62,560 nucleotides of DNA from an uncultured Eubacteriales bacterium (GTDB lineage: Bacteria; Bacillota; Clostridia; Oscillospirales; Oscillospiraceae): NCBI GenBank assembly GCA_900548615.1, contig URKW01000001.1, positions 1-62,560 on the forward strand, read 5' to 3'. Shown in pieces: positions 33,191 to 41,777 of the stretch (position 1 is its first letter; each line of letters begins with the position of its first letter). Made by a program: the position numbers and the translations under genes. Under the pieces are notes generated by a model that saw only the letters and a list, made by a program, of their open reading frames with translations, was not told where the DNA came from and did not search any database.

Positions 33191-34864
33191 ATGAGGAGAA
33201 AGAGGATCGCCGCGTGGCTGCTGTGCGCGGTGCTGGCGCTGGGACTGCTGCCCGCCACAGTGTGGGCCGCCCCGCCTGAGGGCAGACCCACAGAGGAGAC
33301 GATCGAGGGCTTTGAAGGGCAAGATATCGTAAAATTCGTCTGTATAGATGACGAGAGTCACGACCACGACAGGGTATACGGTATGGAAGCCGTCTGCGTG
33401 GCCTGGCAATTCAGCAACAGCGGCGACAAATGTACGCTGTGGATCAATCCCAGACAATATTACAAGAACTTTTATCTCAAGGACGTTCCCGACAATAATC
33501 ACCTCATGAAGGATGGAACAGAAACGCTGCTGCTTTACCTGACTTGGAGCGAGGAGAAGGGAAAGTGGGTGCCCGATCAGCCGGTGACACTGCCCATCAC
33601 CTTCTATGTGGAGGAAGTTCCTGACATTACCTTCGATCAGTGCATTTCAATGCTGGATGATAAGCCGGTGCGCTTTGTTCCGGCGGAGGGAAGCCGCCAT
33701 GATGCGGTGTACTGCAACCGCGGTACCACCAGCTACTGGCGGTATGGCAATACTTATCGTACCGTCAGTTTTGAAGCGGACAGGTATCTTGCACAGCTGA
33801 ACGCTGCCTGCGGCGGAAATCACACGCTGGTGGATGAGGATAAGGAAAAAGGGATCGAAGTGCGCTATGACAAGATGGATAAGACGTGGAAGGTAAACGG
33901 AAAAAACTATGTGGAGTTTCATTTCACCTGTGACCGTCCCACGCTGCCTGTGCTGGAGGAACTGGATCCATTGGTAGGGAATGTGGCGGTACAGTGCGCA
34001 GCCGGCCACGACCACGACAGTCAGTCATTCCGGCTGCAAGACCTCGGCCCTGATAGCTATGAAGTCCAGTTTTCCGGTGACAACACCTGCCAGCTGACGG
34101 TGTATCACGCCGCGTTCGTAAAGCAGTTCTGCGAGAGCAGCGGTCAGCAGCACATTTTCGCGCCGGGCCAGAGCGACCGCACGCAGATCACTCTGGTGCG
34201 GAACGAGGGCACAGGGGCGTGGGCTGTGGATGGTATTTCTGAAGAGATACTGCCGCTTACCATCCGGGCTTCTTGTGACCAGCCTGCCGCGCCTACAGAT
34301 GAGGAGATCGTGATGGTGGAGCGGGCGGTGAATTTTCTGGCGGACGAGCTTCACATTCGGGATTTTTACTCATGTAAACTCCAACCGGGGACATTCTTGA
34401 GAAAGAACAAGGACACGGAGGGCGCTTCTCAAGCCGAGGTGACTTCCTCTGATGATCTGACATGCTGGGAGTACAGTATCTGGCTGGACAACGGCGCCGC
34501 ACCACTATATCGAAATCGATTTCTGGAGCAGACCCGGAATGTGGAAGCGGACAGAAAAATGGTCTACCGTCCCATTCTGGAGGTGCAGCCCCACATCCGC
34601 CTTACCTATGTGGACGGAGAGTGGCAGGTAACAAAAGGCGACCAAGCTACGATTCGTGTGGGCAGCGCATCGAAACGGTTTGACCTGAACGGTGACGGCG
34701 AGGAGACGGTCAGCGATCTGGCCTGTCTGTATAACTGGCTGAGCGCCAAAGTGAACGACGGACAGCTGGACGCCGCAACGCTTGCGGATAAGGCCGACCT
34801 GAACCATGACGGCGCGGCGGATGTCTATGATTTGCAGCTGCTGTACGAAAAGCTGAGTCAGTAG
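33191..34864 (+). CDS. Secreted protein with C-terminal dockerin-like module
   Basis: 557 residues. Signal peptide (RRKRIAAWLLCAVLALGLLP, cleavage near AVWA-type AWA site at about 26). The middle has repeated beta-type segments, each with a Cys and an HDHD motif (DDESHDHDRVYGMEA, CAAGHDHDSQSFRL), and no enzyme signature that I recognise. The last 60 residues carry two calcium-loop repeats: FDLNGDGEETVSDLACLYNW and ADLNHDGAADVYDLQLLYEK, as in type I dockerins. Dockerins bind cohesins on scaffold or surface proteins; none is in the window. Same C-terminal signature as 57636-58931 and 59057-60754. Confidence 0.8.
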   Translation: MRRKRIAAWLLCAVLALGLLPATVWAAPPEGRPTEETIEGFEGQDIVKFVCIDDESHDHDRVYGMEAVCVAWQFSNSGDKCTLWINPRQYYKNFYLKDVPDNNHLMKDGTETLLLYLTWSEEKGKWVPDQPVTLPITFYVEEVPDITFDQCISMLDDKPVRFVPAEGSRHDAVYCNRGTTSYWRYGNTYRTVSFEADRYLAQLNAACGGNHTLVDEDKEKGIEVRYDKMDKTWKVNGKNYVEFHFTCDRPTLPVLEELDPLVGNVAVQCAAGHDHDSQSFRLQDLGPDSYEVQFSGDNTCQLTVYHAAFVKQFCESSGQQHIFAPGQSDRTQITLVRNEGTGAWAVDGISEEILPLTIRASCDQPAAPTDEEIVMVERAVNFLADELHIRDFYSCKLQPGTFLRKNKDTEGASQAEVTSSDDLTCWEYSIWLDNGAAPLYRNRFLEQTRNVEADRKMVYRPILEVQPHIRLTYVDGEWQVTKGDQATIRVGSASKRFDLNGDGEETVSDLACLYNWLSAKVNDGQLDAATLADKADLNHDGAADVYDLQLLYEKLSQ

Positions 34865-34890
34865 CGGAGGACAAACGCCTGATAAAGAAA

Positions 34891-34930
34891 AACCACCCCG
34901 GAACGGTCAAACCGTTCCGGGGTGTTGTTT
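34891..34930. terminator. Bidirectional terminator
   Basis: CACCCCGGAACGGT, CAA, ACCGTTCCGGGGTG with A-rich and T-rich sides, between convergent genes. Confidence 0.8.
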
Positions 34931-34937
34931 ATCCTGT

Positions 34938-35585
34938 TTACCCGATTAGCTTCACGCATTGGATGCCGTCGTCCAGTCCGGCGGCAAAGGCGTCGCCGTC
35001 GGCCATTTCGCCGACGATGCAGCCGTAGTGGGTGGGCACGGCCACCTTGGGCCGGATCGTGTTGGCCAGCGCCGCCGCCTCCCGGGCGGTCATGGTGTAG
35101 GTGCCGCCCACCGGCAGGAACGCCGCGTCGCACCGGACGGAACGGGCCTCGCCGATGTTATCGGTGTCGCCCGCCACGTAGAAGTGCAGGCCGTCCGCCG
35201 TTGTGACCACATAGCCCAGCCAGCGGTTGGCCTCGGGGTGGAAATTTTTACCCTCGTTATAGGCGGCCACCGCCCGGAAGGACAGTCCCAGCAGCTCATA
35301 GGTCACGCCGGTGTGAACCGGCAGCAGCGCCGATTCCTCAAAACCGGCCTCCAGCGCCGTGCGGTAGCAGGTGTCCGGCAGGACGATAAAGCCGTCCGGC
35401 GACAGCACCCGGCGGATATCCTCCGGCGAAAAGTGGTCACAGTGGTCGTGGGTGATGAAAACAAGCCCCGCGTCGTGAGGCGCATCCTCCACCCGGAAGG
35501 GATCGAACCGCAGCACCATGTTGCCGTTGTCGCAGCGGATGCTGCTGTGGCAGTTGATGGAGAACCGATTTATAATGTCGCACAT
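34938..35585 (-). CDS. Metallo-beta-lactamase-fold hydrolase
   Basis: 215 residues. The metal motif HDHCDHFSPED lies near 46, followed by VAGDTDNIGEA (Asp ligand) and PTHYGCIVG (final His). The layout resembles UPF0173-type or YycJ/RomA-like hydrolases that act on small phospho- or lactone substrates; the substrate is unknown. N-terminal INCHSSIRC is typical of this branch. Complete. Confidence 0.85.
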   Translation of the reverse strand: MCDIINRFSINCHSSIRCDNGNMVLRFDPFRVEDAPHDAGLVFITHDHCDHFSPEDIRRVLSPDGFIVLPDTCYRTALEAGFEESALLPVHTGVTYELLGLSFRAVAAYNEGKNFHPEANRWLGYVVTTADGLHFYVAGDTDNIGEARSVRCDAAFLPVGGTYTMTAREAAALANTIRPKVAVPTHYGCIVGEMADGDAFAAGLDDGIQCVKLIG

Positions 35586-35635
35586 ATGGCGTACCTCCCA
35601 TAGAGTTTAAGTATCTACAGTATACGACAGATAGC

Positions 35636-35893
35636 TTACTTTTTCAAGTGCCCAAATAAACCTTTCTTCTCGTAGGGGGCAGAAATATAGCCCGTGACCT
35701 TGTAGCCGGTGGGTTCAATCACGCCGCGCAGCGCGTCCTCGCCGATCTCCTGCTCCGTCAGAATCACGGATTCGCCCTTGCTGTGGGAGGACGTGACCTT
35801 TTTGACCGGGAATTTGGCCCGAATCGCGTCGTTGACATGGCTTTCGCACATACCGCAGGCCATACCGTCGATTTTCAAAGTGATCTGATACAT
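35636..35893 (-). CDS. Heavy-metal-associated (HMA) domain protein
   Basis: 85 residues; ferredoxin-like HMA domain with the metal motif MACGMCESH (CxxC) and helix VNDAIRAKF, then VILTEQEIGEDAL and IEPTGYKV. Similar proteins are copper chaperones (CopZ) or accompany iron transporters. The ATG at 35893 has GGAGGT eight bases upstream, better than an in-frame ATG at 35908. Operator site B (35924-35941) lies 31 bases upstream, so expression is probably metal-controlled together with the DUF3793-flavodoxin unit. Confidence 0.87.
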   Translation of the reverse strand: MYQITLKIDGMACGMCESHVNDAIRAKFPVKKVTSSHSKGESVILTEQEIGEDALRGVIEPTGYKVTGYISAPYEKKGLFGHLKK

Positions 35894-35923
35894 GATACAT
35901 ACCTCCATGTAAAATAATTGTTT

Positions 35924-35941
35924 GGTTAGATACAGCTAACT
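35924..35941 (-). promoter_or_regulatory. Palindromic operator (site B) before the HMA gene
   Basis: GGTTAG-ATACAG-CTAACT in the leader/promoter region of the minus-strand HMA gene. Same GTTAG-N6-CTAAC palindrome as sites A, C and D. Confidence 0.6.
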
Positions 35942-35951
35942 ATTGGGCCAA

Positions 35952-35979
35952 GGAAATGCCGCGTCCTCGCGGCATTTCC
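35952..35979. terminator. Hairpin after glnS
   Basis: GGAAATGCCGCG, 4-base loop, CGCGGCATTTCC, a perfect 12-bp stem 19 bases beyond the glnS stop. The T-tract is short, so termination strength is uncertain. Confidence 0.5.
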
Positions 35980-35997
35980 GGCGGCACAGAGCCGCTG

Positions 35998-37743
35998 TTA
36001 TTTCTTAAAGCTGTCCTTCAGGGATACGCTGCGGTTGAACACCAGATGCTCCGCCGTGGAGTCCCGGTTGTCCAGACAGAAGTAGCCCACCCGCATGAAC
36101 TGGAAGGTCGGCGCGTTGACGCCGGTGCGGTTCTCCTGCTTGTCGAACTCCGCCGCCACCTTGCGCATTTCCGGCTCCGCCTTGCAGCCGGTCAGCACCG
36201 TCAGGCTGCCGGGGTTCAGGCAGTCCAGAAAGTCCTTGTCGGGGCCGTCGGGCGTGGCGTCGGAGAACAGGTTGTCGTACAGCCGCACCTCGGCGTCCAG
36301 ACAATTCTCCGCGTCCACCCAGTGGAGGGTCGCGCCCTTCACCTTGCGGCCGTCGGCGGGGTCGCCGCCCCGGGAGTCGGGATCATACTCGCACAGCACC
36401 TCGGTGACGTTGCCGTTTTCGTCCTTCACGCAGCCGGTGCACTTCACCAGATACGCGCCCTTCAGACGGCATTCCAGACCGTCGGGGGTCAGGCGCTTGT
36501 ACTTGGGCACGGGGATCTCCATAAAGTCGTCCGCCTCGATCCACAGATGGCGGGAGAAGGTGATATCGTGGGTGCCCTGGGTGGGATCGGTGGGGTTATT
36601 CTCCACGGAGAACACCTCGCTCTTGCCCTCGGGATAGTTGGTGACCGTCAGCTTCACCGGATGCAGCACCGCCATGGTGCGCTCGGCGGTGGCGTTGAGA
36701 TCCTCCCGGAGACAGTGCTCCAGCGTGCCGTACTCGATGACGCTGGGGGTCTTGCCCACGCCGATCATCTCGCAGAAATTGCGGATGGCGGCGGCGGTGT
36801 AGCCACGGCGGCGCAGGCCGCACAATGTGGGCATACGGGGATCGTCCCAGCCGGAGACATAGTGCTCCTCCACCAGCTTGCGCAGCTTCCGCTTGGACAT
36901 GACGGTGTGGTCGATGTTCAGGCGGGCAAACTCGATCTGCCGGGGCTTGTGATAGGGGATGGAGACATTGTTCACCACCCAGTCGTACAGGGGACGGTGC
37001 TCCTCATACTCCAGCGAGCACAGGCTGTGGGTGATGCCCTCCAGCGCGTCCTGAATGGGGTGGGCGAAGTCGTACATAGGAAAGATGCACCACTTGGTGC
37101 CCTGCCGGTGGTGGTTGATGAAGCGGATGCGGTAGATGACGGGGTCGCGCATGTTGAAGTTGCCGCTGGCCAGGTCGATCTTGGCCCGGAGGGTCATCTT
37201 GCCCTCCTCCACCTCGCCGCTGCGCATCTTCTCAAACAGCCGCAGGTTTTCCTCGATGGGACGGTCACGGTAGGGGGACACAGCGGGGATGCCGATATCG
37301 CCGCGGTTCTGCTTAAACTCCTCCGGCGTCAGCTCGCAGACGTAAGCCAGACCCTTCTTGATCAGCTCCACCGCATACTCGTAGTCCTTTTCAAAATAGT
37401 CGCTGCCGTAGAAGAACCGGTCGCCCCAGTCAAAGCCCAGCCAGTGGATATCCTGCTGGATGGCATCCACGTACTCGGTGTCCTCCTTGGCGGGGTTGGT
37501 GTCGTCCATGCGGAGGTTGCACAGGCCGTTGTACTTCTCGGCGGTGCCGAAGTCGATGCACAGGGCCTTGCAGTGGCCGATGTGCAGATAGCCGTTGGGC
37601 TCCGGCGGGAAACGGGTGTGGACGGTCATTCCCTGGAACTGACCACCCTCTGCGATGTCCTCGTCGATAAAGTTCAGAATAAAGTTTTTGCTCTCCGCCA
37701 CCGCCTCGGTCTCGGGGGTATTGGTCTTTCTTTCCTCGGTCAT
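35998..37743 (-). CDS. glnS: Glutaminyl-tRNA synthetase
   Basis: Charges tRNA-Gln with glutamine. 581 residues. Class I signatures: RFPPEPNGYLHIGHCKA (HIGH) near 46 and VMSKRKLRKL (KMSKS-like MSKRK) near 270. LRMDDTNPAKEDTEYVDAI and GFDWGDRFFYGSDYF are GlnRS/GluRS hallmarks; the C-terminal beta-barrel anticodon-binding region (from about 335) is present, typical of GlnRS. Lies downstream of icd and aconitase on the same strand. Complete. Confidence 0.96.
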   Translation of the reverse strand: MTEERKTNTPETEAVAESKNFILNFIDEDIAEGGQFQGMTVHTRFPPEPNGYLHIGHCKALCIDFGTAEKYNGLCNLRMDDTNPAKEDTEYVDAIQQDIHWLGFDWGDRFFYGSDYFEKDYEYAVELIKKGLAYVCELTPEEFKQNRGDIGIPAVSPYRDRPIEENLRLFEKMRSGEVEEGKMTLRAKIDLASGNFNMRDPVIYRIRFINHHRQGTKWCIFPMYDFAHPIQDALEGITHSLCSLEYEEHRPLYDWVVNNVSIPYHKPRQIEFARLNIDHTVMSKRKLRKLVEEHYVSGWDDPRMPTLCGLRRRGYTAAAIRNFCEMIGVGKTPSVIEYGTLEHCLREDLNATAERTMAVLHPVKLTVTNYPEGKSEVFSVENNPTDPTQGTHDITFSRHLWIEADDFMEIPVPKYKRLTPDGLECRLKGAYLVKCTGCVKDENGNVTEVLCEYDPDSRGGDPADGRKVKGATLHWVDAENCLDAEVRLYDNLFSDATPDGPDKDFLDCLNPGSLTVLTGCKAEPEMRKVAAEFDKQENRTGVNAPTFQFMRVGYFCLDNRDSTAEHLVFNRSVSLKDSFKK

Positions 37744-37859
37744 TGTCTCACACTCCTTGTAGGTCGTATTTTTGTATTGTTTCCGGTAAAAAAACCAGAC
37801 CTATATTATACGCTGTTCGCCGTGGGATTGCAAGGGGTTTGCGGCGGAAATCCGCCGTT

Positions 37860-39074
37860 TTACAGCGCAGCCTCCAGATTCTGCCGGATGGCGGCGATAA
37901 ACTGGGCGGAGGTAACGGCGTGAGCCGTAAAGCCCTCGTCCACCAGTGCAGCCAGATCCTTGGTCATGGTGCCCTGCTCCAGCGTGGCGAGGCAAGCGGC
38001 CTCCAGCTTGTCGGCAAAGGCGGCCAGATCATCCAGACCGTCCAGCTGTCCCCGCTTGCGCAGGGCGCCTGTCCAAGCAAAGATGGTGGCCATGGGGTTG
38101 GTGGAGGTCTCCTCGCCCTTGAGGTGCTTGTAGTAGTGGCGGGTCACGGTGCCGTGGGCGGCCTCGAACTCGGTGGTGCCGTCGGGGGACACCAGCACGG
38201 AGGTCATCATGGCCAGAGAGCCGAAGGCGGTGGAGATCATGTCGCTCATCACGTCGCCGTCGTAGTTCTTCAGCGCCCAGATAAAGCCGCCCTTGGAGCG
38301 GATGACACGGGCCACCGCGTCGTCGATGAGGGTGTAGAAATAGGTGATGCCCAGCGCTTCAAATTGGGCCTTGTAGTTCTGCTCGTACTCCTCCTCGAAG
38401 ATGCGCTTGAACTCACCGTCGTACACCTTGGAGATGGTGTCCTTGGTAGAGAACCACAGATCCTGTTTGTTGTCCACGGCAAACTGGAAGCAGCTCTTGG
38501 CAAAGGCGCGGATGCTCTTTTCCGTGTTGTGCTGGCCCTGCCACACGGCGGGGCCGCTGACGGTCTGGACGGTCAACGTCTTTTCCGCGCCGCTTTCGCC
38601 CTTGAAGGTCAGGGTAGCGGTGCCGGGCTCGTCCGTCGCCATGTCCACGGCCTTGTACATGTCGCCGTAGGCGTGACGGGCCACGGTGATGGGCTTTTCC
38701 CAGTTCTTCACCACCGGGTGGATGAAGGGCACCACGATGGGAGCCCGGAAAGCAGTGCCGTCCAGATAGGCGCGGATGGTACCGTTGGGGCTCTTCCACA
38801 TCTCGGTCAGCTGGGGGTATTCCTCCATCCGCTGCTTGTTGGGGGTGATGGTGGCGCACTTCACCGCCACGCCAAGGCGTTGGGTAGCCTTGGCGGCGTC
38901 GATGGTCACCTGATCCTTTGTCTCGTTCCGGTGCAGCAGGCCCAGATCGTAGTATTCGGTTTTTAAGTCCACGAAGGGCAGGAGCAGTTCATCCTTGATC
39001 ATCTGCCACAGCACGCGGGTCATCTCGTCGCCGTCCATCTCCACCAGCGGCGTCGTCATTTTGATCTTATCCAT
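37860..39074 (-). CDS. icd: NADP-dependent isocitrate dehydrogenase
   Basis: Oxidative decarboxylation of isocitrate to 2-oxoglutarate. 404 residues, of the eukaryote-like dimeric class: PLVEMDGDEMTRVLWQ near the start, ATITPNKQRMEEY, SPNGTIRAYLDGTAFRAPI (substrate Ser and Arg), YDGDVMSDMISTAFGSLAMM (metal Asp) and EAAHGTVTRHYYKHLKGE. ATG at 39074 after AAAGGA. It follows the aconitase gene with a family 1 repeat between, so the pair supplies 2-oxoglutarate for glutamate. Confidence 0.95.
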   Translation of the reverse strand: MDKIKMTTPLVEMDGDEMTRVLWQMIKDELLLPFVDLKTEYYDLGLLHRNETKDQVTIDAAKATQRLGVAVKCATITPNKQRMEEYPQLTEMWKSPNGTIRAYLDGTAFRAPIVVPFIHPVVKNWEKPITVARHAYGDMYKAVDMATDEPGTATLTFKGESGAEKTLTVQTVSGPAVWQGQHNTEKSIRAFAKSCFQFAVDNKQDLWFSTKDTISKVYDGEFKRIFEEEYEQNYKAQFEALGITYFYTLIDDAVARVIRSKGGFIWALKNYDGDVMSDMISTAFGSLAMMTSVLVSPDGTTEFEAAHGTVTRHYYKHLKGEETSTNPMATIFAWTGALRKRGQLDGLDDLAAFADKLEAACLATLEQGTMTKDLAALVDEGFTAHAVTSAQFIAAIRQNLEAAL

Positions 39075-39117
39075 AATGTGTCCTTTCGTTGTATGTTGTG
39101 GGGAAAGTGGTGGAACC

Positions 39118-39229
39118 AAAGCCTCCCTTGTGTAAAGGGAGGTGGCGCGGAGCGCCGGAGGGATTGTCCAATGATGTAACAATCCCCCAGTCAGCTTCGC
39201 TCGACAGCCCCCTTTACACAAGGGGGCCA
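39118..39229. repeat. Interspersed palindromic repeat, family 1, copy 2
   Basis: Opens AAGCCTCCCTTGTGTAAAGG and closes CCCCTTTACACAAGGGG; the centre has GCGCGGAGCGC and the shared GGAGGGATTGT...ACAATCCCCCAGTC pattern. Sits between icd and the aconitase gene. Confidence 0.8.
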
Positions 39230-39255
39230 TTGAAACCGCCGTATAAACCTCGTTT

Positions 39256-41493
39256 TTACCCCCGCTTGGCGTAGTAATTCATCAAACAGCCGTCCAGCAA
39301 AATCTCCTTTTCATCCGCCGTCAGACCCCGGACATGGAGCAGCAGATCGTGAACGGTGCCGTTGGTGCAGATCACCTGGGCGGGGATATCCTCCCGGCCC
39401 TCCTCGATGGCCTTGCGGATGCCGGGAACAAACACGCAGTCGCCGGGCTGGTAGTCAAAGGCGGTATCCCTGTCCAGCGTGAAGGGCAGGATGCCCCAGT
39501 TGATGCAATTGCTGCGGTAGCGCTTGGTGGCGAACTCGTAGCAGACGTTGGCGAAGCCGCCCAGCACCTTCTGGCAGGAGGCCGCCTGCTCACGGGCGGA
39601 GCCGTCGCCGGGCTTGTTGGCGAACACACAGGAGCCGAACTGGGTGCTGGCGGCCAGCGCCTTGGCGTCGCCTACCTTACCCAGCACCTCCAGCACATGG
39701 GCGGGCACGTCGCCTGCGCGGCGCTGGGCCTCCTGCGCCGCCACGGCCTTGGCCCGGGGCACGTACTCCGGCACCCGGCGGCTGAGGGTGAACTCCGCCA
39801 AACGCAGGGGGTTGGAGCGGTAGGAGGAGGTCTCACCGGAGGGGATCAGCTCGTCGGTGGTGGTCACGTCGTCGTGGATGACGGCAGCCAGCTCTACCAG
39901 CAGATTCTCGGTGAGGTTGTACATTCTGGGCCAATCGGTGATGTTGGGGCCCATCACCAGCTCCACGCTGGGATCGGCCTTGCCGAAGCCGTAGTACAGC
40001 CGGTTGTCATACACGGATTTATCGAAGTGATAGGCGCGGTGCACCGGCGCATAGTCCACATCGGTGGCGGCGGTGATGCGTCCGCCGTTGGCGGCAGTGG
40101 CGGCGATAGAGCGGGCGTCCATCAGGCACACGGCGGCGAACTGCCCCTCGCCGGGCTTGGAGCCCTCGCGGTTGGGGAAGTTGCGTGTGGTGTGCCGCAG
40201 GCTCAGGCCGTTGTTGGCGGGCACGTCGCCTGCGCCGAAGCAGGGGCCGCAGAAGCTGGGCTTGATGACCGCGCCGGTGGTCAGCAGATCGGCCGTCACG
40301 CCGTCGCGGGTAAGCTCCAGCGACACGGGCACGGAGGTGGGGTACACGTCCAGCGTAAACGCGCCGTTGCCGGTGCTGCCGCCCTTGAGAATGTCCGCCG
40401 CCTCGGTGATGTTGTCAAACAGGCCGCCGGCGCAGCCGGCGATGACGCCCTGATCCGCCCACACGCCGCCGTCGTGGATCTTGTCGGTAAGGTGGGGGTG
40501 GGTCTTGGGGAAGCGCTTGGCGGCGTCGGCCTCCACCTTGGCCAGCAGCTCCTCCGCGTTTTCCAGGAACTCGTGGATCGTCCACGCGTTGGAGGGGTGG
40601 AAGGGCAGGGCGATCATAGACTCGATCTTGCTCAAATCGATGGCGATCATCCGGTCGTAATAGGCCACCTTTGCCGGATGCAGGGGCGCGTAGTCCTCCG
40701 GCCGCTGGTGGGCGGCGTAGAAGCCCTGGGTCTCCTCGTCCGTCTCCCAGATGGAGGAAAGACAGGTGGTCTCGGTGGTCATCACGTCCACGCCGTTGCG
40801 GAAGTCGATGGGAAGCTCACGGATGCCGGGGCCTACAAACTCCAAAACCTTATTATTCACGAAGCCGCTTTCAAACGTGGCCTTCACCAGCGCGATGGCC
40901 ACGTCGTGGGGGCCGATGCCCCGGCGGGGCTTGCCGGTGAGATACACCATCACCACCTCCGGCATAGGCGCGTCCCACGTGTTCTTCAGCAGCTGCTTGG
41001 CCAGCTCCGGGCCGCCCTCGCCCACGGCCATGGTGCCCAGCGCGCCGTAACGGGTGTGGGAGTCGGAGCCCAGGATCATGGCGCCGCACTTTGCCATCTG
41101 CTCCCGGGCGTAGGAGTGGATGACGCTCTGGTTGGCGGGTACGTAGATGCCGCCGTACTTCTTGGCGGCGGACAGGCCGAACACGTGGTCGTCCTCGTTG
41201 ATGGTGCCGCCCACGGCGCACAGGCTGTTGTGGCAGTTGGTCAGGGCGTAGGGGATGGGGAACTCCTTCATGCCGCTGGCTCTGGCCTGCTGGATGATGC
41301 CCACATAGGTAATGTCGTGGGACACCATGGCGTCAAACCGGATCTGAAGTCTCTCCGGATCGCCGGATACATTGTGGCCTTGCAGGATACGCCATGCCAT
41401 GGTGCCTTGCTGCGCCTCCTGTTGGGCAACGTCCGCCTGCTCACAGGGAACGCCGTCCACCAGATACATGCCGTGGTTCGTCAGTTGGATCAT
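39256..41493 (-). CDS. Aconitate hydratase-family protein
   Basis: 745 residues. Fe-S ligands fit the aconitase superfamily: Cys in GVIAGCAGGLFDN and two in KPSFCGPCFGAGD. Other segments are LGSDSHTRYGALGTMAVGEG, TRNFPNREGSKPGEG and the C-terminal swivel domain with CYEFATKRYRSNCINWGILP. The branch resembles E. coli YbhJ-type hydratases rather than AcnA or AcnB, so the substrate is inferred as citrate/isocitrate from the neighbouring icd. ATG at 41493 with GAGGTTAT upstream. Complete. Confidence 0.88.
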   Translation of the reverse strand: MIQLTNHGMYLVDGVPCEQADVAQQEAQQGTMAWRILQGHNVSGDPERLQIRFDAMVSHDITYVGIIQQARASGMKEFPIPYALTNCHNSLCAVGGTINEDDHVFGLSAAKKYGGIYVPANQSVIHSYAREQMAKCGAMILGSDSHTRYGALGTMAVGEGGPELAKQLLKNTWDAPMPEVVMVYLTGKPRRGIGPHDVAIALVKATFESGFVNNKVLEFVGPGIRELPIDFRNGVDVMTTETTCLSSIWETDEETQGFYAAHQRPEDYAPLHPAKVAYYDRMIAIDLSKIESMIALPFHPSNAWTIHEFLENAEELLAKVEADAAKRFPKTHPHLTDKIHDGGVWADQGVIAGCAGGLFDNITEAADILKGGSTGNGAFTLDVYPTSVPVSLELTRDGVTADLLTTGAVIKPSFCGPCFGAGDVPANNGLSLRHTTRNFPNREGSKPGEGQFAAVCLMDARSIAATAANGGRITAATDVDYAPVHRAYHFDKSVYDNRLYYGFGKADPSVELVMGPNITDWPRMYNLTENLLVELAAVIHDDVTTTDELIPSGETSSYRSNPLRLAEFTLSRRVPEYVPRAKAVAAQEAQRRAGDVPAHVLEVLGKVGDAKALAASTQFGSCVFANKPGDGSAREQAASCQKVLGGFANVCYEFATKRYRSNCINWGILPFTLDRDTAFDYQPGDCVFVPGIRKAIEEGREDIPAQVICTNGTVHDLLLHVRGLTADEKEILLDGCLMNYYAKRG

Positions 41494-41684
41494 AGTTGAT
41501 AACCTCCTCGGGTACGTATATTCATTGCCCCTATTTTATACGCATCGGGCGGCAAATGTAAACTGCTTTTTCGCCAAAAAAGCGGCGGCGGCGCGGATTT
41601 CTCCCTTTTGACGGTATGACTGTCCTTCCCGGAAAGGCAAATGGTGGATTTTGTTTCTTGTAAGTAAATAATTCATGAGAAATG

Positions 41685-41713
41685 TTGACGAACGATAAAA
41701 TTTGTGCCATACT
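41685..41713 (+). promoter_or_regulatory. Promoter of the hydrogenase operon
   Basis: TTGACG (41685-41690), 17 bases, CATACT (41708-41713), 65 bases before the TTG start. Just after it lies the palindrome GTATGGTAACATAC, a possible regulator site. Confidence 0.6.
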
Positions 41714-41777
41714 GTATGGTAACATACCGCCCTATATACTTTTACAGGGCGTCAGAGAGGAAAGGAGTGACCACCCT

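Noticed and set aside
33191..34864. Cellulosome component
   Set aside because: The dockerin-like tail is present but no glycoside hydrolase, carbohydrate-binding or cohesin domain is visible in this protein or window.
35956..41499. Very long open frames on the plus strand opposite glnS and the aconitase gene
   Set aside because: They are antisense shadows created by high GC at codon position three; they are rich in Gly, Val, His and Gln, lack ribosome sites, and match no family, whereas the minus-strand frames are clear enzymes.
41708..41735. A Rex (NADH-responsive) operator before the hydrogenase operon
   Set aside because: The palindrome there does not fit the TTGTTAA-N4-TTAACAA pattern, so no regulator is named.
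41700..41777. Start of the hydrogenase flavoprotein at the ATG at 41682
   Set aside because: That ATG lies within the promoter; the TTG at 41778 has an AAAGGAG site and begins where family similarity begins.
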